A DNA stretch of 64,000 nt from Lichina pygmaea. Taxonomy: Eukaryota > Ascomycota > Lichinomycetes > Lichinales > Lichinaceae. The stretch is from contig OY730172.1 in NCBI GenBank assembly GCA_963422465.1, positions 2,976,001-3,040,000 of the forward strand, in the 5' to 3' direction. The first letter of the stretch is position 1. Every line of letters starts with the position of its first letter. The position numbers and the translations under genes are program-made. Under the pieces are notes generated by a model. That model had not been told where the DNA came from. It searched no databases and was given only the letters and a program-made list of their open reading frames with translations. This document shows, piece by piece, positions 1 through 9,848 of the stretch.

Positions 1-945
1 GCTCGTCCTCGCTGATCGTCGTCCGATGCTCGCCGAGCCAGCCCGGAAAGCGCTCGTGTAGCTCCTTCATGTGCTCGTACATGACGTCTTTGTTGGTCAG
101 CTGCTCCATCCACTCGAGCAGCATCTCTGGCACCTCTTCCTCGTCACCGTCTTCTGCAAGCCCCGTCTCTGCGGAGCCGGGCGCGAGATCGGGAGTGCCA
201 TCCTTGGCTTCGCTTGCCTGCAGTTGCTTGATCAGCTCCAACAGAAGCTCCTCGGGAACGGGATCGTCCGAGAGAGAACCTCCAGGTGCTGAGGTGGAGG
301 CGGTAGCCGCGGCGGTGGCTTGTTCGCCGGACTGCTGCATCCGGTGCATGGTTCGCTGGATGGTTTCTTGAAAGGACTCTGTGGGGTCCACCGCGGTCGA
401 GGAGGGGGCGTTAGATCCGACTTTGGACTCGAGAGAACCATCGGGTTTTATGGGCCCATTCACGCCAGATGCTGCGACTGTGGCATGGCTGGTGTCGTTG
501 ACGAGGCTTTCAAACTGCCGACGCATCTCTGGCTTGTAGATCCGTCAGGCTTCTGCTCTTCGATGGGACGTCATGGTCGTACAAGCTCACCGAGCTCTCC
601 AACTCGCCCAGTAACTCCGCCATGCCGGCCTCGATGTGCTTGGAGAGTTCGTCTTCTGGATTTTGACCGGCAGGCTGCTTCTGCTGGGGTGCATCATGTC
701 CGCCGAGGCTGCTCGGAAGCGGCGTAGACCTTGAGCTGTCTTCTTGCCTCTTCTCGACATTGACCTTTGGTAGCGCGGAGAACTCATCCAGCACGTCTAC
801 ACACGGGAGTCAGAATGCCGAATATGATGCGAGATGCGGATATCAACACTACCAGACCATCAAGATCGTCGAGGTAGTCTTCGTCGGGATCCGGCGCATC
901 CTCCGTGACCTCAGCTGAGGGCCGGCGCGGGTCGTCTCGCTCCAT
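1..945 (-). CDS. pex19: Peroxisomal membrane protein import receptor PEX19 (3' end off window)
   Basis: The product is the cytosolic receptor and chaperone that binds newly made peroxisomal membrane proteins and docks on PEX3. I read three exons: complement of 858..945, 591..796 and 1..532. The introns are 797..857 (GTCTGG...GTGTAG) and 533..590 (GTGAGC...CTGAC...AAG). Exon 1 starts MERDDPRRPSA and gives the acidic PDPDEDYLDDLDD segment typical of the PEX19 N terminus, followed by VLDEFSALP. The middle has ELSKHIEAGMAELLGELESS, then PEMRRQFESLV. The C-terminal part has the helical signature EEVPEMLLEWMEQLTNKDVM and ERFPGWL. The last residues, where a farnesylated CaaX box would lie, are beyond base 1. 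Each exon junction restores the frame and a family motif, so the model is firm although the gene is incomplete here. Confidence 0.93.
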
Positions 946-1088
946 CGTGAGCGGTTTTGTCTTAGCTGGAGCTGTGTGGGGTGAGCCTTCAAGGCACAAT
1001 CAAGTGGCCAGTTGAAGATCGGGCGGAAACATGGTCACCGTTGGTTATTTGGTCCACGCTGGTGATCTAACCTCGGCTCATCCCATGC

Positions 1089-1133
1089 CGTACGGTACGG
1101 TACGGTACGGTACCGTACAGTACAGTACCGTAC
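1089..1133. repeat. GTACGG short tandem/palindromic tract
   Basis: GTACG units repeat here and then flip to CCGTAC, so the tract is close to self-complementary. It lies 14 bases outside the left end of the TIR element. Similar GTAC-rich patches occur at about 7315-7335, 7460-7490, 13200-13350, 23815-24030 and 24800-24870, always outside genes. Confidence 0.6.
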
Positions 1134-1146
1134 CAGTGCGTACGTA

Positions 1147-1256
1147 CCCGTGCCATGGGGAGGTATTACCCCCCTCATCCCATCCCTTCGGTACGTCCGG
1201 GACCTCCACCGGGAGGGGTGTCAGACAGTTCAACAACCCAGACAGTTCAATGATCA
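1147..1256 (+). repeat. Left terminal inverted repeat of the 1147-7294 element
   Basis: Pairs with 7185-7294. It contains the near-palindrome GGAGGTATTACCCCCC and two ACAGTTCAA-type boxes. Short gaps separate blocks of high identity. Confidence 0.7.
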
Positions 1257-1536
1257 CTTTCTTGTCAGAATTAACTGCAATGTCTATATTTCCACAACAC
1301 AACAACTAGATTAAGACGTAAGTGGCTTATTTGATTCCTATACTTCTGCACTATTATCTCTGAAGTTATAGACTTCTCTAGATTTTTGTGGTGTCGCTGA
1401 GAAGTCATAATAGTGGTCACTCAATAAACAAGAGGTTTCCAGTAACATTAATTTTACAACACTTATAACTCCACAACTAGATACTTCCGTAGACAAGTAG
1501 CAATTTTTATGTCTATCTGATTCCCCTACTCTTATA

Positions 1537-2969
1537 CGTAAGTTCGTTCGCAAAGTATTACCGGCTCAATACTTTTGGTGGTCTCATGAATTTTCGGGTA
1601 AACCACGGTAGAAAGCTGATCCTCGATCGACCGACCGACTCGACCGACTTGACCAACTTGATCAACTCAGCCACAAAATGCTGAAGACGAAGAACTACAC
1701 TGTTGCAGACTGAGTCCAGGCTCTTACTCTGGCTGAAGAAGGTAAGTCTCATGCTGAAATCAGCAGTATTACTGGAATATCCTTGTCGCAGATCACACAA
1801 CTCTGCAGAAAGGCCAGAGAGCGAGGATTCAACCTATCAGTCTCCAAGCAGATCACAGGAGAACATGTGCAGGATGCACCAAAGACTGGCCGGCCTGAAG
1901 TGATAGACAAGGAGAAGGAGAAGCAGATGCTGGAGCTTGTACAAGCAACCCATGAATCCTGAGAGATGTCAGCAGCAGAAATTGCAAGGGAGATTGTGAT
2001 CTCTGACAAAAGCCTGCAGGATAGACACCCCAATAGCACTTCACAGCCAAAAGAGGTAAGGTTATACAACAAGGCAAAGGAGGAATTGATTAGTATCGAT
2101 ACGGCAAGATCATCCTACACCAGAAGCTCCTAACCTTCACTCAGGAATGCTAGAAGGATTAACCCAAGACAATTATGCAAGAGGACAGAGCAACACCTTG
2201 TAAGGGCGGGTCTTGCTCCAGCAGCGTGTCAAGATGAACGTTTGAACGATGATCGAATTGTTCGCTGGCCTCCTAGAGAGGCCAGCTACCTCTCTCCTAT
2301 AGCTCTAGCTGATGTCCCCAACCACAGCCATAAGCCCCCTTCCCTGTGCTTTGGCCTCCTGTTCAGGAGTCGAGTTGATGTCGGTCAGCTATCGTGGTGC
2401 GGCTCTTATCTGGCCAATCTGCGGCACGCGACAGTCTTTGAAGGCCTGTGCGCGGCTTTAGGCGGCTCTTGTGCCACGCCTGGTCAGGTGATCGCTTTGC
2501 GAGCCCCTGTTGTAAGCCTGTGTCGAAACGGGCCTTACACACCTCATGTTTCCCCGCATAACCTTGCTCTTTTTGGAGAGTACGGCCTTGAGCGCTTGGA
2601 CTGGCCAGGCAACTCACCAGATCTGAACGCCATTAAGCCATGCTGGCCATGGGTGAAGTGGGTGACAACAAAGAGTGGTTCTCTGCAATGTCAAGGCCGA
2701 GCAGAAGAAGTATGGCTCAAGTGCTGGGATAAGCTCCCACAAAGTGAGATCCAGTGTTAGATTGAGCAGATCCCTCACGCCATCCAGAAGATCATCAAGC
2801 TGGAGGGAGGGAACAAGTATCTGAAGACTTCAAGGTATCAGCGAGCAGTGCGATCTCCTGGCAGACCTCGAGTGTCGCTGCCGTCAGGACTCCAAATAGC
2901 TGGATAGTGTCAAAAGTAATAAGACACGCAAAATTACCGACCCGGCAATACATTGCGAACGAACTTACG
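1537..2969 (+). mobile_element. Degenerate Tc1/mariner-type transposon
   Basis: The ends are inverted repeats (CGTAAGTTCGTTCGCAA at the left, its complement at 2953-2969) flanked by TA at 1535-1536 and 2970-2971. Length is 1,433 bp, normal for the superfamily. Plus-strand translation shows pieces of a transposase. An N-terminal helix-turn-helix stretch (HAEISSITGISLSQI) and a GRPEVIDKEKE segment lie around 1740-1920. A C-terminal DDE-type motif, LDWPGNSPDLNAI, lies near 2595-2635. Multiple stops and frame changes separate these, so no protein is made. It sits inside the 1147-7294 element and is therefore younger than that element. Confidence 0.8.
1700..2880 (+). pseudogene. Tc1-like transposase remnant
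   Basis: The reading frame survives only in blocks. About 1730-1960 encodes the DNA-binding N terminus. About 2575-2760 encodes the end of the catalytic domain with the SPDLNAI signature and a following WVKWV segment, in which the usual Glu of SPDLNxIE is Lys. Stops break it at about 1961, 2130 and 2758. The first catalytic Asp cannot be placed with confidence. Confidence 0.7.
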
Positions 2970-2989
2970 TAGTGCTATCCTTAAACTGT

Positions 2990-5450
2990 CCTGCGCGACG
3001 CCACCACAGGGGCGCTCTGCACCGACACCATACAAAAGGCGGAGATCCTCCGGAACCTGTTCTTTCCCCAGCCCATGCCGACTGACCTAACCGACCTGGA
3101 GGGCTTCAATTACCCCGCGCCACGAGAAGATAACCCCGCCATCACCCCGGAAGAGATCCGCCACGCCATCTTCAAGCCAGCGCCGGACAAGGCCCCCGGA
3201 CCCGACGGGATACCGCACCGGATACTCCGGCTTCTCCACGAGGACATGGCGGAGCCGCTCCGACAACTGTACAACAGATGCCTGCAACTGGGCCACCACC
3301 CGACCTGCTTCCGGGAGGCAACCACCGTCGCTCTTCAAAAGCCCGCCAAAGCCGACTACACAGTCCCGAAGGCGTGGCGCCCAATAGCGCTGCTCAACAC
3401 CCTGGGCAAGGGCCTGGAAGCGATAGTGGCGTGACAGATCCGCTACATAGCGGAGAAATACCACCTGCTACCCGCCGCGCAGCACGGGTGCCGACGACAG
3501 CGCGACACCTCGACAGCACTGGAGCTACTCACAGAGCAGATCCACACGGTGTGGGGCCAGGGCCGCGACAAGGTGGCGACGCTACTCAGCCTGGACATGG
3601 CAGGGGCCTTCAACCACGTCTCCCACAAACGGGTACTGCACAACCTGCGGAGGAACGGCTTACCGACAGTGATTGTGCGGTGGATGGCCAGCTTCCTGGC
3701 GGAGCGCCAAACCTCACTGGTGCTGGGCCGCTGGCAGGGCCCGGCCCACCGGGTAACCACGGGCATCCCGCAGGGGTCCCCCATCTCCCCCATCCTCTTT
3801 TTGTTCTTCAATGCTGATCTTGTGGAGCTATGCTCACGACGCACCTGCAGGGTGTCCGGTCTAGGGTTTGTCGACAACGTCAACATCCTAGCCTACGGCA
3901 CCAGCACGGAAGGCAACTGTCAACTTCTGGAACGAGTACACCGCGACTGCCTCTCGTGGGCCGCCCGGCACAGGGCCACTTTCGCACCACAGAAGTACAA
4001 GCTCATGCACTTGACCCGGTCTCCAAAGAGGTTCAATATGGCGGCCACCCTGCGGCTCCCTGACAGCAACACGAAGGAACCCTCCCCCACCGTCCGGGTA
4101 CTAGGCGTCCTCCTGGACTCAAAACTCCGGTGGGGCCCACACATCAAACGCACAATCAACCGGGCGGCGCAGCAGAGCTGGGCCCTCACTGCCCTCAGTG
4201 CCTCCACATGGTGAGCCAGTTTCTCACGGGCTCGCTTGGTATACAATGCTGTTGTGCGCCCCTCCCTTACCTACGGGTCCACTGTTTGGGCACCACTGGA
4301 GGGGCTCCTACAGCCTGCCGGCCGGAGTTGGATTGGAGAACCACTGGAACAAGCCCAGCAAAGGTGCCTCCAGACTGTCACCGGAGTCTACAAGGCCACA
4401 AGCCGGAAGGTCCTCGAACAAGAAGCAGCAGTCCCCCCCCTCCGGGCCCACATAGCCCGACTCCAGCTACAGGCCCGCGCCCGCCTTGAAGCCTCCGGTA
4501 CCCACCAGGAGACAGCCACAGCATGTGACCAGATCCGCAGACACCTTGCTCCACGAAGGGGCCACCACCGCACCGCCGGCACCACACCAGGCAAGACTCG
4601 ACACCAGTGGGCAAAGGATATACTGTGGAGACAGCAACAGTGGATGGAGGACACCACCACAGGACTGGGCCTTCCCCCCTGGTCGGACAACCCCCACCAA
4701 GGCCCCGCACAGCCCTCAAGACACCACCCCACCCCCACCCCACCCCAAACACTCTGGGTTGCCTACCAACTGGCAGAGCAGTGGTGCTGGGACTGCTGGT
4801 GACAGCTGGAAGGGGGACCCTCCCCCCCCCCCCCCCCCCCCCCCCCCCGGATGACTGACCCCGACCCGGGGGGGGATGTGGAAGCCTGACAAGATGCCCT
4901 ACATGATGGCGCTCCGGCTGCACACCGGCTTACCAAAGGCACACACCAGTGTCTTAACACAGATCCGCACTGGCAAGATTGGCCTTGCAGCCTTCCTCCA
5001 CCGCTGCCAGGTCCCCGGCTTCGAGTCTCCGGCCTGCCCCTGCGGGTGGCAGTCGGAGACAGCCAAAGATGTGATCCTCCAGTGCCGGCAGTTCACTAAC
5101 AAGCGACAGGTGCTCCAACAGCTCACCTCCACAACTAACTTCCAGCAACTGACCTCCAACCACCGGGCAGCAGCCGTCCTGGCTCCGTGGTTCCTACGTC
5201 TTGGCCTTCTCCCTCAGTTCTCCTGGGCCCAGGACCAGCTCCCCCCTGCTTGACTGCCAAGCAGCCACTTTCTTTGTTCTATAGTCTCTTGGTAGGATGG
5301 TGCCTGCCTAGGGGCCGCAGGGGAGGTTTTCATCCTATGGGCCGGTGGCCAGCCACCTGGGCCAAAAGGTTTCCTTACCACTTTCATAGTGTTCCCAGCA
5401 TAATCTAGCCTAGCTAGTTTTAGCATGGTGTAGGATCTCAATACAATACA
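2990..5450 (+). mobile_element. 5'-truncated LINE, family 2, copy 1
   Basis: The insertion is bounded by a perfect 13-bp direct repeat, ATCCTTAAACTGT, at 2977-2989 and 5451-5463. It ends in an A-rich ATACAATACA tail, so it is a target-primed reverse-transcription product cut short at its 5' end. Only the C-terminal part of ORF2 (reverse transcriptase onward) is present. The target is just outside the right end of the Tc1-like element and inside the older TIR element. Unlike most LINE sequence further right, this copy is rich in CpG. Confidence 0.88.
2991..5253 (+). pseudogene. LINE family 2 ORF2 fragment (reverse transcriptase), inactivated
   Basis: Recognisable RT blocks run in order: APDKAPGPDGIPHRILRLL (3180-3236), AWRPIALLN (3373-3399), LSLDMAGAFNHV (3586-3621), GIPQGSPISPILF (3761-3799), then the active-site block read as GFVDNVN at 3864-3884 where FADD is expected. 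A TGA near 3433 and a TGA near 4213 interrupt the frame. A 27-base C run (4822-4848) breaks the downstream part. The C-terminal Cys-rich segment CPCGWQSETAKDVILQC follows at about 5038-5088. Changes at the active site (GCC GAC GAC to GTC GAC AAC) are both at CpG. The protein is not functional as it stands. Confidence 0.87.
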
Positions 5451-5463
5451 ATCCTTAAACTGT

Positions 5464-5758
5464 AGACTCTTTCTGATTCCACTGGTGTTGCTGAGTAGCT
5501 ATTGTTGTCCAACTTGCCTAAGTAGTAGTCCTTCTCAATTCTCTTATAAGAGAAGTGACATGATCGGGTCGTGATCCCGTGACCTGCACGTGATGCCTAG
5601 ATCCCACTTGACCCTTGGACCCCCATATAGCTCGCTAGATAGCTCTTAGCTAGCTCATCATCTATCTACACACGCTTTCAGACGCTTCCGCTGTGCCCTT
5701 CGTAGGCCTTCCGCTACAAAAGCTTGCTTCTCTCACAATAGTGAGCTTTTTCTACTCT
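5464..5758. other. Interior of the 1147-7294 element between two LINE insertions
   Basis: No coding potential. The stretch about 5555-5740 begins TGACATGATCGGG and ends TTCTCTCA, with a TATAGCTCGC segment, which resembles a solo LTR. I find no target duplication around it, so this is only a possibility. Confidence 0.35.
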
Positions 5759-5773
5759 CAAAGTTGCTGTACT

Positions 5774-6810
5774 CGGGGTCCACCTGGGGAGCCACCTTCG
5801 CTAAGGCACGGCTGATTTACAGTGCAGTAGTGCGCCCGGCTATCACCTACGGAGCGACGATCTGGGCACCTACGGAGGGCCTCCTTCGGCCGGCAAACCG
5901 TCGCTGGATTGGCGACGCACTGGAACGTCGACAACAGGGCTGCCTCCGGACAGTCACCGGCGGCTACAAGGCGACCAGCCGGCAACAGCTGGAGGCTGAA
6001 GCGGCAGTCCCACCTCTCCGCGCACACGTCGCACGTTTACAGCTACCTGTGTGCGCCCGGATGGAGGCCTCCGGGGTACAAGCTGAGATCCAGGAGGCCT
6101 GTGCCAGAATCCAGTGTCAGCTTGCCCCGAGGCGAGGCCGCCGGTGCCGCCCTGGCATCACCCCGGGCCAGCACCGCCAACAGTGGGCCAAAACAATCCT
6201 GTGGCCACGAAGAACCATTGAGGACTCGACGGCGAGGCTCGGCATCCCCCCGTGGTCTGATGGACTACCCCCGCCCCCCGCTGTCACCACGCCGAACACC
6301 CCCCTTCCGCGGTCAGTTTGGCAGGCATACCAGCTGGCAGAGCAATGGTGCTGGGAGCGCTGGCACCAACTGCATGGAGGTCCCCCGCCAACAACACAGA
6401 CACTGGACCCGGACCCCGGAGGCGGAGACAACTGGAAGCCCAGCAAGATGCCGTACCGGTCGGCCCTCCGGCTACACGCCGGCCTGTCGAAGGCGCAGAG
6501 CAGTATTCTGACGCAGGTCCGCACAGGCAAGATTGGACTGGCGGCATTCCTCTGCAAGCGACGGGTGCCTGGCTTCCCCACACCGGCGTGCAGCTGCGGA
6601 GCGCCGTGGGAGACAGCCAAACACGTGGTTCTAGACTGTCCACGCCTTCTCCGAGCGCGGCGAAGCCTGTATCTAGCAGCTGCCACCACTGAATACCAGG
6701 CTTTGACATCCCGACCACGGCCCGCCGCCGCCCTCACAGCGTGGATCCTCCGACAAGGCATTCTCCCCCAGTTCTCCTGGGCTCAGGAGCAGCTGGAAGC
6801 TGGCTGCTAG
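5774..6810 (+). pseudogene. LINE family 2 ORF2, C-terminal fragment
   Basis: An uninterrupted frame of about 345 codons, without its own start, runs to TAG at 6808-6810. It opens with GSTWGATFAKARLIYSAVV and includes RPAITYGATIWAPTEG, the region after the RT domain. It then has the LQAR/RTGKIGLAAF segment and a C-terminal Cys/His box (CSCGAPWETAKHVVLDC). Copy 1 has the same order. A 19-base C run (6818-6836) lies just after the stop. The frame is open only because the insertion is young; no catalytic domain is present. Confidence 0.8.
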
Positions 6811-7000
6811 CCAGCCACCCCCCCCCCCCCCCCCCCACGTTCTACAGCATCTCGACAGGATAGTGCTGGCCAGGCACTGCAGAAGGAGGTTTTTCACCTT
6901 AGCAGGCCTAGGGTTTTCCTTGCTTAATTTTTCATAGCTGACCCAGCATAGTCTAGATAACTAGCACTAGAATGGAGTAGGAATACCAATTACCCATTAC
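5774..7000 (+). mobile_element. 5'-truncated LINE, family 2, copy 2
   Basis: Bounded by a perfect 15-bp duplication, CAAAGTTGCTGTACT, at 5759-5773 and 7001-7015. The 3' end is AATTACCCATTAC rather than plain poly(A). The insert starts far downstream in ORF2, beyond the RT active site, and aligns with 4215-5440 of copy 1. Two independent truncated insertions with intact duplications in a 1-kb target show that this family was recently active. Confidence 0.88.
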
Positions 7001-7184
7001 CAAAGTTGCTGTACTGGAATATCAAATTCCCTGGCTAACTTTGGTATGATAATAGTATTTTTACAGTCAGATGGAATCCACACCTTCTGTGATGTGAGCC
7101 TCAGCTTCCTTGTAAGATTTGGCTGTGTTGTGGTGAATTTGTAGTGGTTTAAAATTGGTGGCTATCAACAAATTTACTAGCAAT

Positions 7185-7294
7185 CATGGAACTGTCCAGG
7201 TCATTGAACTGTCCGACCCACTTCCTGGCGGAGGGGTGTCCCAGACGTACCGAAGGGACGGGAGGAGGGGGGTAATACCCCCCTATGGCACGGG
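7185..7294 (-). repeat. Right terminal inverted repeat of the 1147-7294 element
   Basis: Reverse complement of 1147-1256 with mismatches. It shares GGGGGGTATTACCCCCC and CCTTCGGTACGTC with the left arm and is followed by TA at 7295-7296. Confidence 0.7.
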
Positions 7295-7739
7295 TATTAC
7301 GGGACAGTGCACTCCGTACGTTGGTACGGTACTGTACAGCATTAGCTCCAGCACTGCTTGTGATCGAAGTCTCACTGGTCTTGTGGATAACACCGCTTGC
7401 TTGTAGCTTCTATCAAAACTCCTGCATTCAATCGGAAAGTCAAGGTCCCCCCTGACAGCCTTACCAGTACTGTACTGTACGTACGTATTGAACCTTTTGT
7501 ATTCAGCCATTCTGGTGATACTTCCTGCCCGGATCCTACAGCATTCCTACCAGTCCAGCATCCATTGGCAGGAGTCAAGCATCAAAGCCCTCCTGATTTC
7601 GATCTGCTGTGCTGGTGAAGTCGACGCGTTGAGTACGGTACCGTACCACACAGCGCAGCCCTCGCTGGCGACTGGTTTGATATCTCCACCAAACCCCATC
7701 GATCGTTCAGCGGATATATTCCTCCAGAGCGCAGACACC
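7295..7739 (+). other. Intergenic, 5' region of ubc9
   Basis: No gene seen. It holds GTAC-rich patches (7315-7335, 7460-7490, 7636-7650). The ubc9 promoter and 5' leader must lie here, because the TIR element ends only 445 bases upstream of the start codon. I see no convincing TATA box. Confidence 0.5.
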
Positions 7740-8509
7740 ATGTCCCTCTGTCTCAATCGCTTACAAGAAGAACGGTACGGTCACTTTTCTCTTTGCTTTG
7801 ACGTCTCTTACCTTCTCTGATATTCACGTTGGGTGGCATCCCTCCTTCTCTCCGCAAGTGCATCAACTGCCTCTGTTCTCCAGAACTGCCTGTCTACAGC
7901 ACCTCTGACTCTTGTCACCAGGAAACAATGGCGACGGGACCACCCGTTTGGATTCTATGCCAAACCTCACCGGAACGCCCAGGGCGTACTGGACCTGAAG
8001 AGGTGGGAGTGTGGCGTACCCGGCAAGGAGAAGACCATCTGGGAAGGAGGCCTGTTCAAGCTCGACGTCACGTTTCCCGATGGTATGTCTGCTGCTACCG
8101 CTGCTTCGACGGTCGACTCTTGGTGTCCCTCTGCGTCCGGTCTGTGACAGCGCTAATGCGGAGGAATCTCACAGAATACCCTACAAAACCACCCAAATGT
8201 CTGCCACCGCCGCCAAATACCTGCCTTGAGTGACGGAGCTGACAAGGCAAGCCAGGCAAATTCACGCCACCGCTCTTCCACCCAAACGTCTATCCGTCCG
8301 GTACGGTATGCCTCTCGATCCTGAACGAGGAAGAGGGGTGGAAACCTGCCATCACGATTCGACAGATCCTCCTCGGCATTCAGGATCTCCTGAACGACCC
8401 CAACCCGGACTCGCCCGCGCAAGCGGATGCCTACAATCTCTTCAAGAAGGATCGACCGGCCTACGAGAGACAAATCAGGCGCGTGGTCAAGGACAACCCA
8501 GCACCGTAG
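7740..8509 (+). CDS. ubc9: SUMO-conjugating enzyme E2 (UBC9/Hus5)
   Basis: This E2 takes SUMO from the E1 as a thioester and passes it to lysines of target proteins, mainly in the nucleus. I read four exons: 7740..7774, 7922..8082, 8175..8198 and 8256..8509. That gives 157 aa, the normal UBC9 length. The order is [27 protein letters not shown], the [16 protein letters not shown] core, [10 protein letters not shown], then [20 protein letters not shown] with the catalytic Cys in GTVCLSI. It ends [23 protein letters not shown] and a TAG. All three introns are GT-AG, and exon 3 is only 24 nt. A longer frame through intron 1 and another through introns 2-3 are artefacts. The gene looks intact. Confidence 0.96.
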
Positions 8510-9848
8510 GCCCGAGCACATCAGGCTCGAACTGCGGGGCTGCATTGGAGAGCACGATGCGGCACGAGATGCGACGAGCTCGGACGGTACGAGGCGGTGT
8601 TCGAGGGGCTGAGACTCCTTTTCTCGCTGTTGGGGCGCATCTATCTGTTTTCCTGTGTTGCGTTCCTTTCTTCATCTATCTGTCAAGGCCTCACGATAGC
8701 GGGCTCGATCTGGTGTTGTAGGCTATCGGGAGACTTGGGCATATGGGGACGTCATCTCGAGCGGTAGCACAATCCGTAAGGCTGCTGGATCGGCTTGCTG
8801 CCTCCCGAGTCCCTCTCCCCTCGCCACCGCTCGGTCAGGTGGCGTTGGTGACGAGAATGCAGCGGCCGAGCCCCGCAGCCGGATGCCTTGGTGCTGTGTT
8901 GCTGTAATACAGACGTCCTCTCCACGGAGTAGCCTCGTCGCCTGACAGGAGGTCCGAGAACAGCTCAGGGGGGTTGGAAGGCCATGTCAACTCAGTGAAT
9001 ACTACAGACGATTTAGCCGATCGAGTTCCCATACCAATAGGCATCGCACGCCTAATGTTAGTGGAAGTCTCTACTGCGTCTTTGCAGTACCAGGACTGGT
9101 ATCGGCAGAAGCTTGAGGGTAGCCCGTACGTCTGTACTTCCGTACTAACGCTCACGATACAGAAGTACGGTAAGGGGTGGAACAGAGGGTAATTACCTCT
9201 CATTTCCAGGATATTCTGATTTTCACTGTGAAACCTTTTCTCTTCGAGTGGTATCTGCATCCTGCAATGCACCACGCCTTTGAAAGAAGGACAGGACGTG
9301 TCTGCGTTGTGAAATCTTATAAATATTCTCCGGTGGGACGAGACTAGTCTGTGTGCAACCCCATATAAGATTGACTCCGGGTACGTCTGATTTTTAGTAA
9401 TGTGACTTCGGTATCGCGAAGAAATATTGAGATTGCCACATTATTCATGAACATTACGACCAACGGTACTGTACGTAGGCGTGTACACAGACTTGTGTCG
9501 CGATACCGTCGCTCAAGAGCTACTAAGTGGGGGTAGCAACGTGCCCCACAATGGGGCGCCGCGGGGGCAGGCGGACCGTGCGGAAGGCCATTCTAGGCAC
9601 GATATACCGTAATGTAGGGTACGTGTAGGGGTGCGAAGGTACGGCCAATGCCGCCGAACACCGTTGATACCCGCTTTTCGCCGTAGCTGGTGCAACCAGT
9701 AAGGTAACGGGGGAGGAAAATGTTGGATGTATAAAAGTCAAGAAGCTCTGACCGCCCCTCGAGCTTTTAAGTCAACGTTCAACTGGACTCTCCGTCTTGG
9801 GCACTCGAGCATAGAATTCTACCACCGTCAGAGAAGTAAGGACCCATC
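8510..9848. other. Intergenic between ubc9 and asparagine synthetase
   Basis: No gene recognised on either strand; the short open frames have no family motifs. A TATA-like TATAAAAG lies at 9730-9737, about 115 bases before the asparagine synthetase start, and is a plausible core promoter. Several short GTAC-type palindromes are present (for example near 9125 and 9470). Confidence 0.5.
9730..9737 (+). promoter_or_regulatory. Possible TATA box of the asparagine synthetase gene
   Basis: TATAAAAG is 112 bases upstream of the start codon, with CT-rich sequence after it. Assigned by position and sequence only. Confidence 0.45.

Larger units (their letters stand above)
1147..7294. mobile_element. 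Non-autonomous TIR DNA element, split by three nested insertions
   Basis: The left end (CCCGTGCCATGGGGAGG) and the reverse complement of the right end (CCCGTGCCATAGGGGGG) match over about 110 bases with some mismatches. Both are flanked by TA (1145-1146 and 7295-7296), which fits a TA target duplication. Inside each TIR is a further motif around ACAGTTCAATGA. Removing the Tc1-like element (1537-2969) and the two LINE insertions with their duplications leaves about 1 kb with no coding potential that I recognise. It is therefore a MITE-like or internally deleted element. The superfamily is uncertain: the TA duplication suits Tc1/mariner, but I cannot match the TIR to a named family. Confidence 0.7.

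Noticed and set aside
510-794. Open frame MLDEFSALP... as a separate 94-aa gene
   Set aside because: It is PEX19 exon 2 read on into the second intron; splicing at GTGAGC restores the conserved downstream frame.
4486-4858. Poly-proline frame in LINE family 2
   Set aside because: It is an off-frame reading of the RT pseudogene through the 27-base C run.
7829-8233. Plus-strand frames overlapping ubc9
   Set aside because: They read through the introns or the wrong frame of ubc9 exon 2; the spliced gene gives a full-length UBC9.
8740-8830. Possible tRNA-like sequence after ubc9
   Set aside because: There is a weak A-box-like stretch but no convincing B box and no cloverleaf that I could draw.
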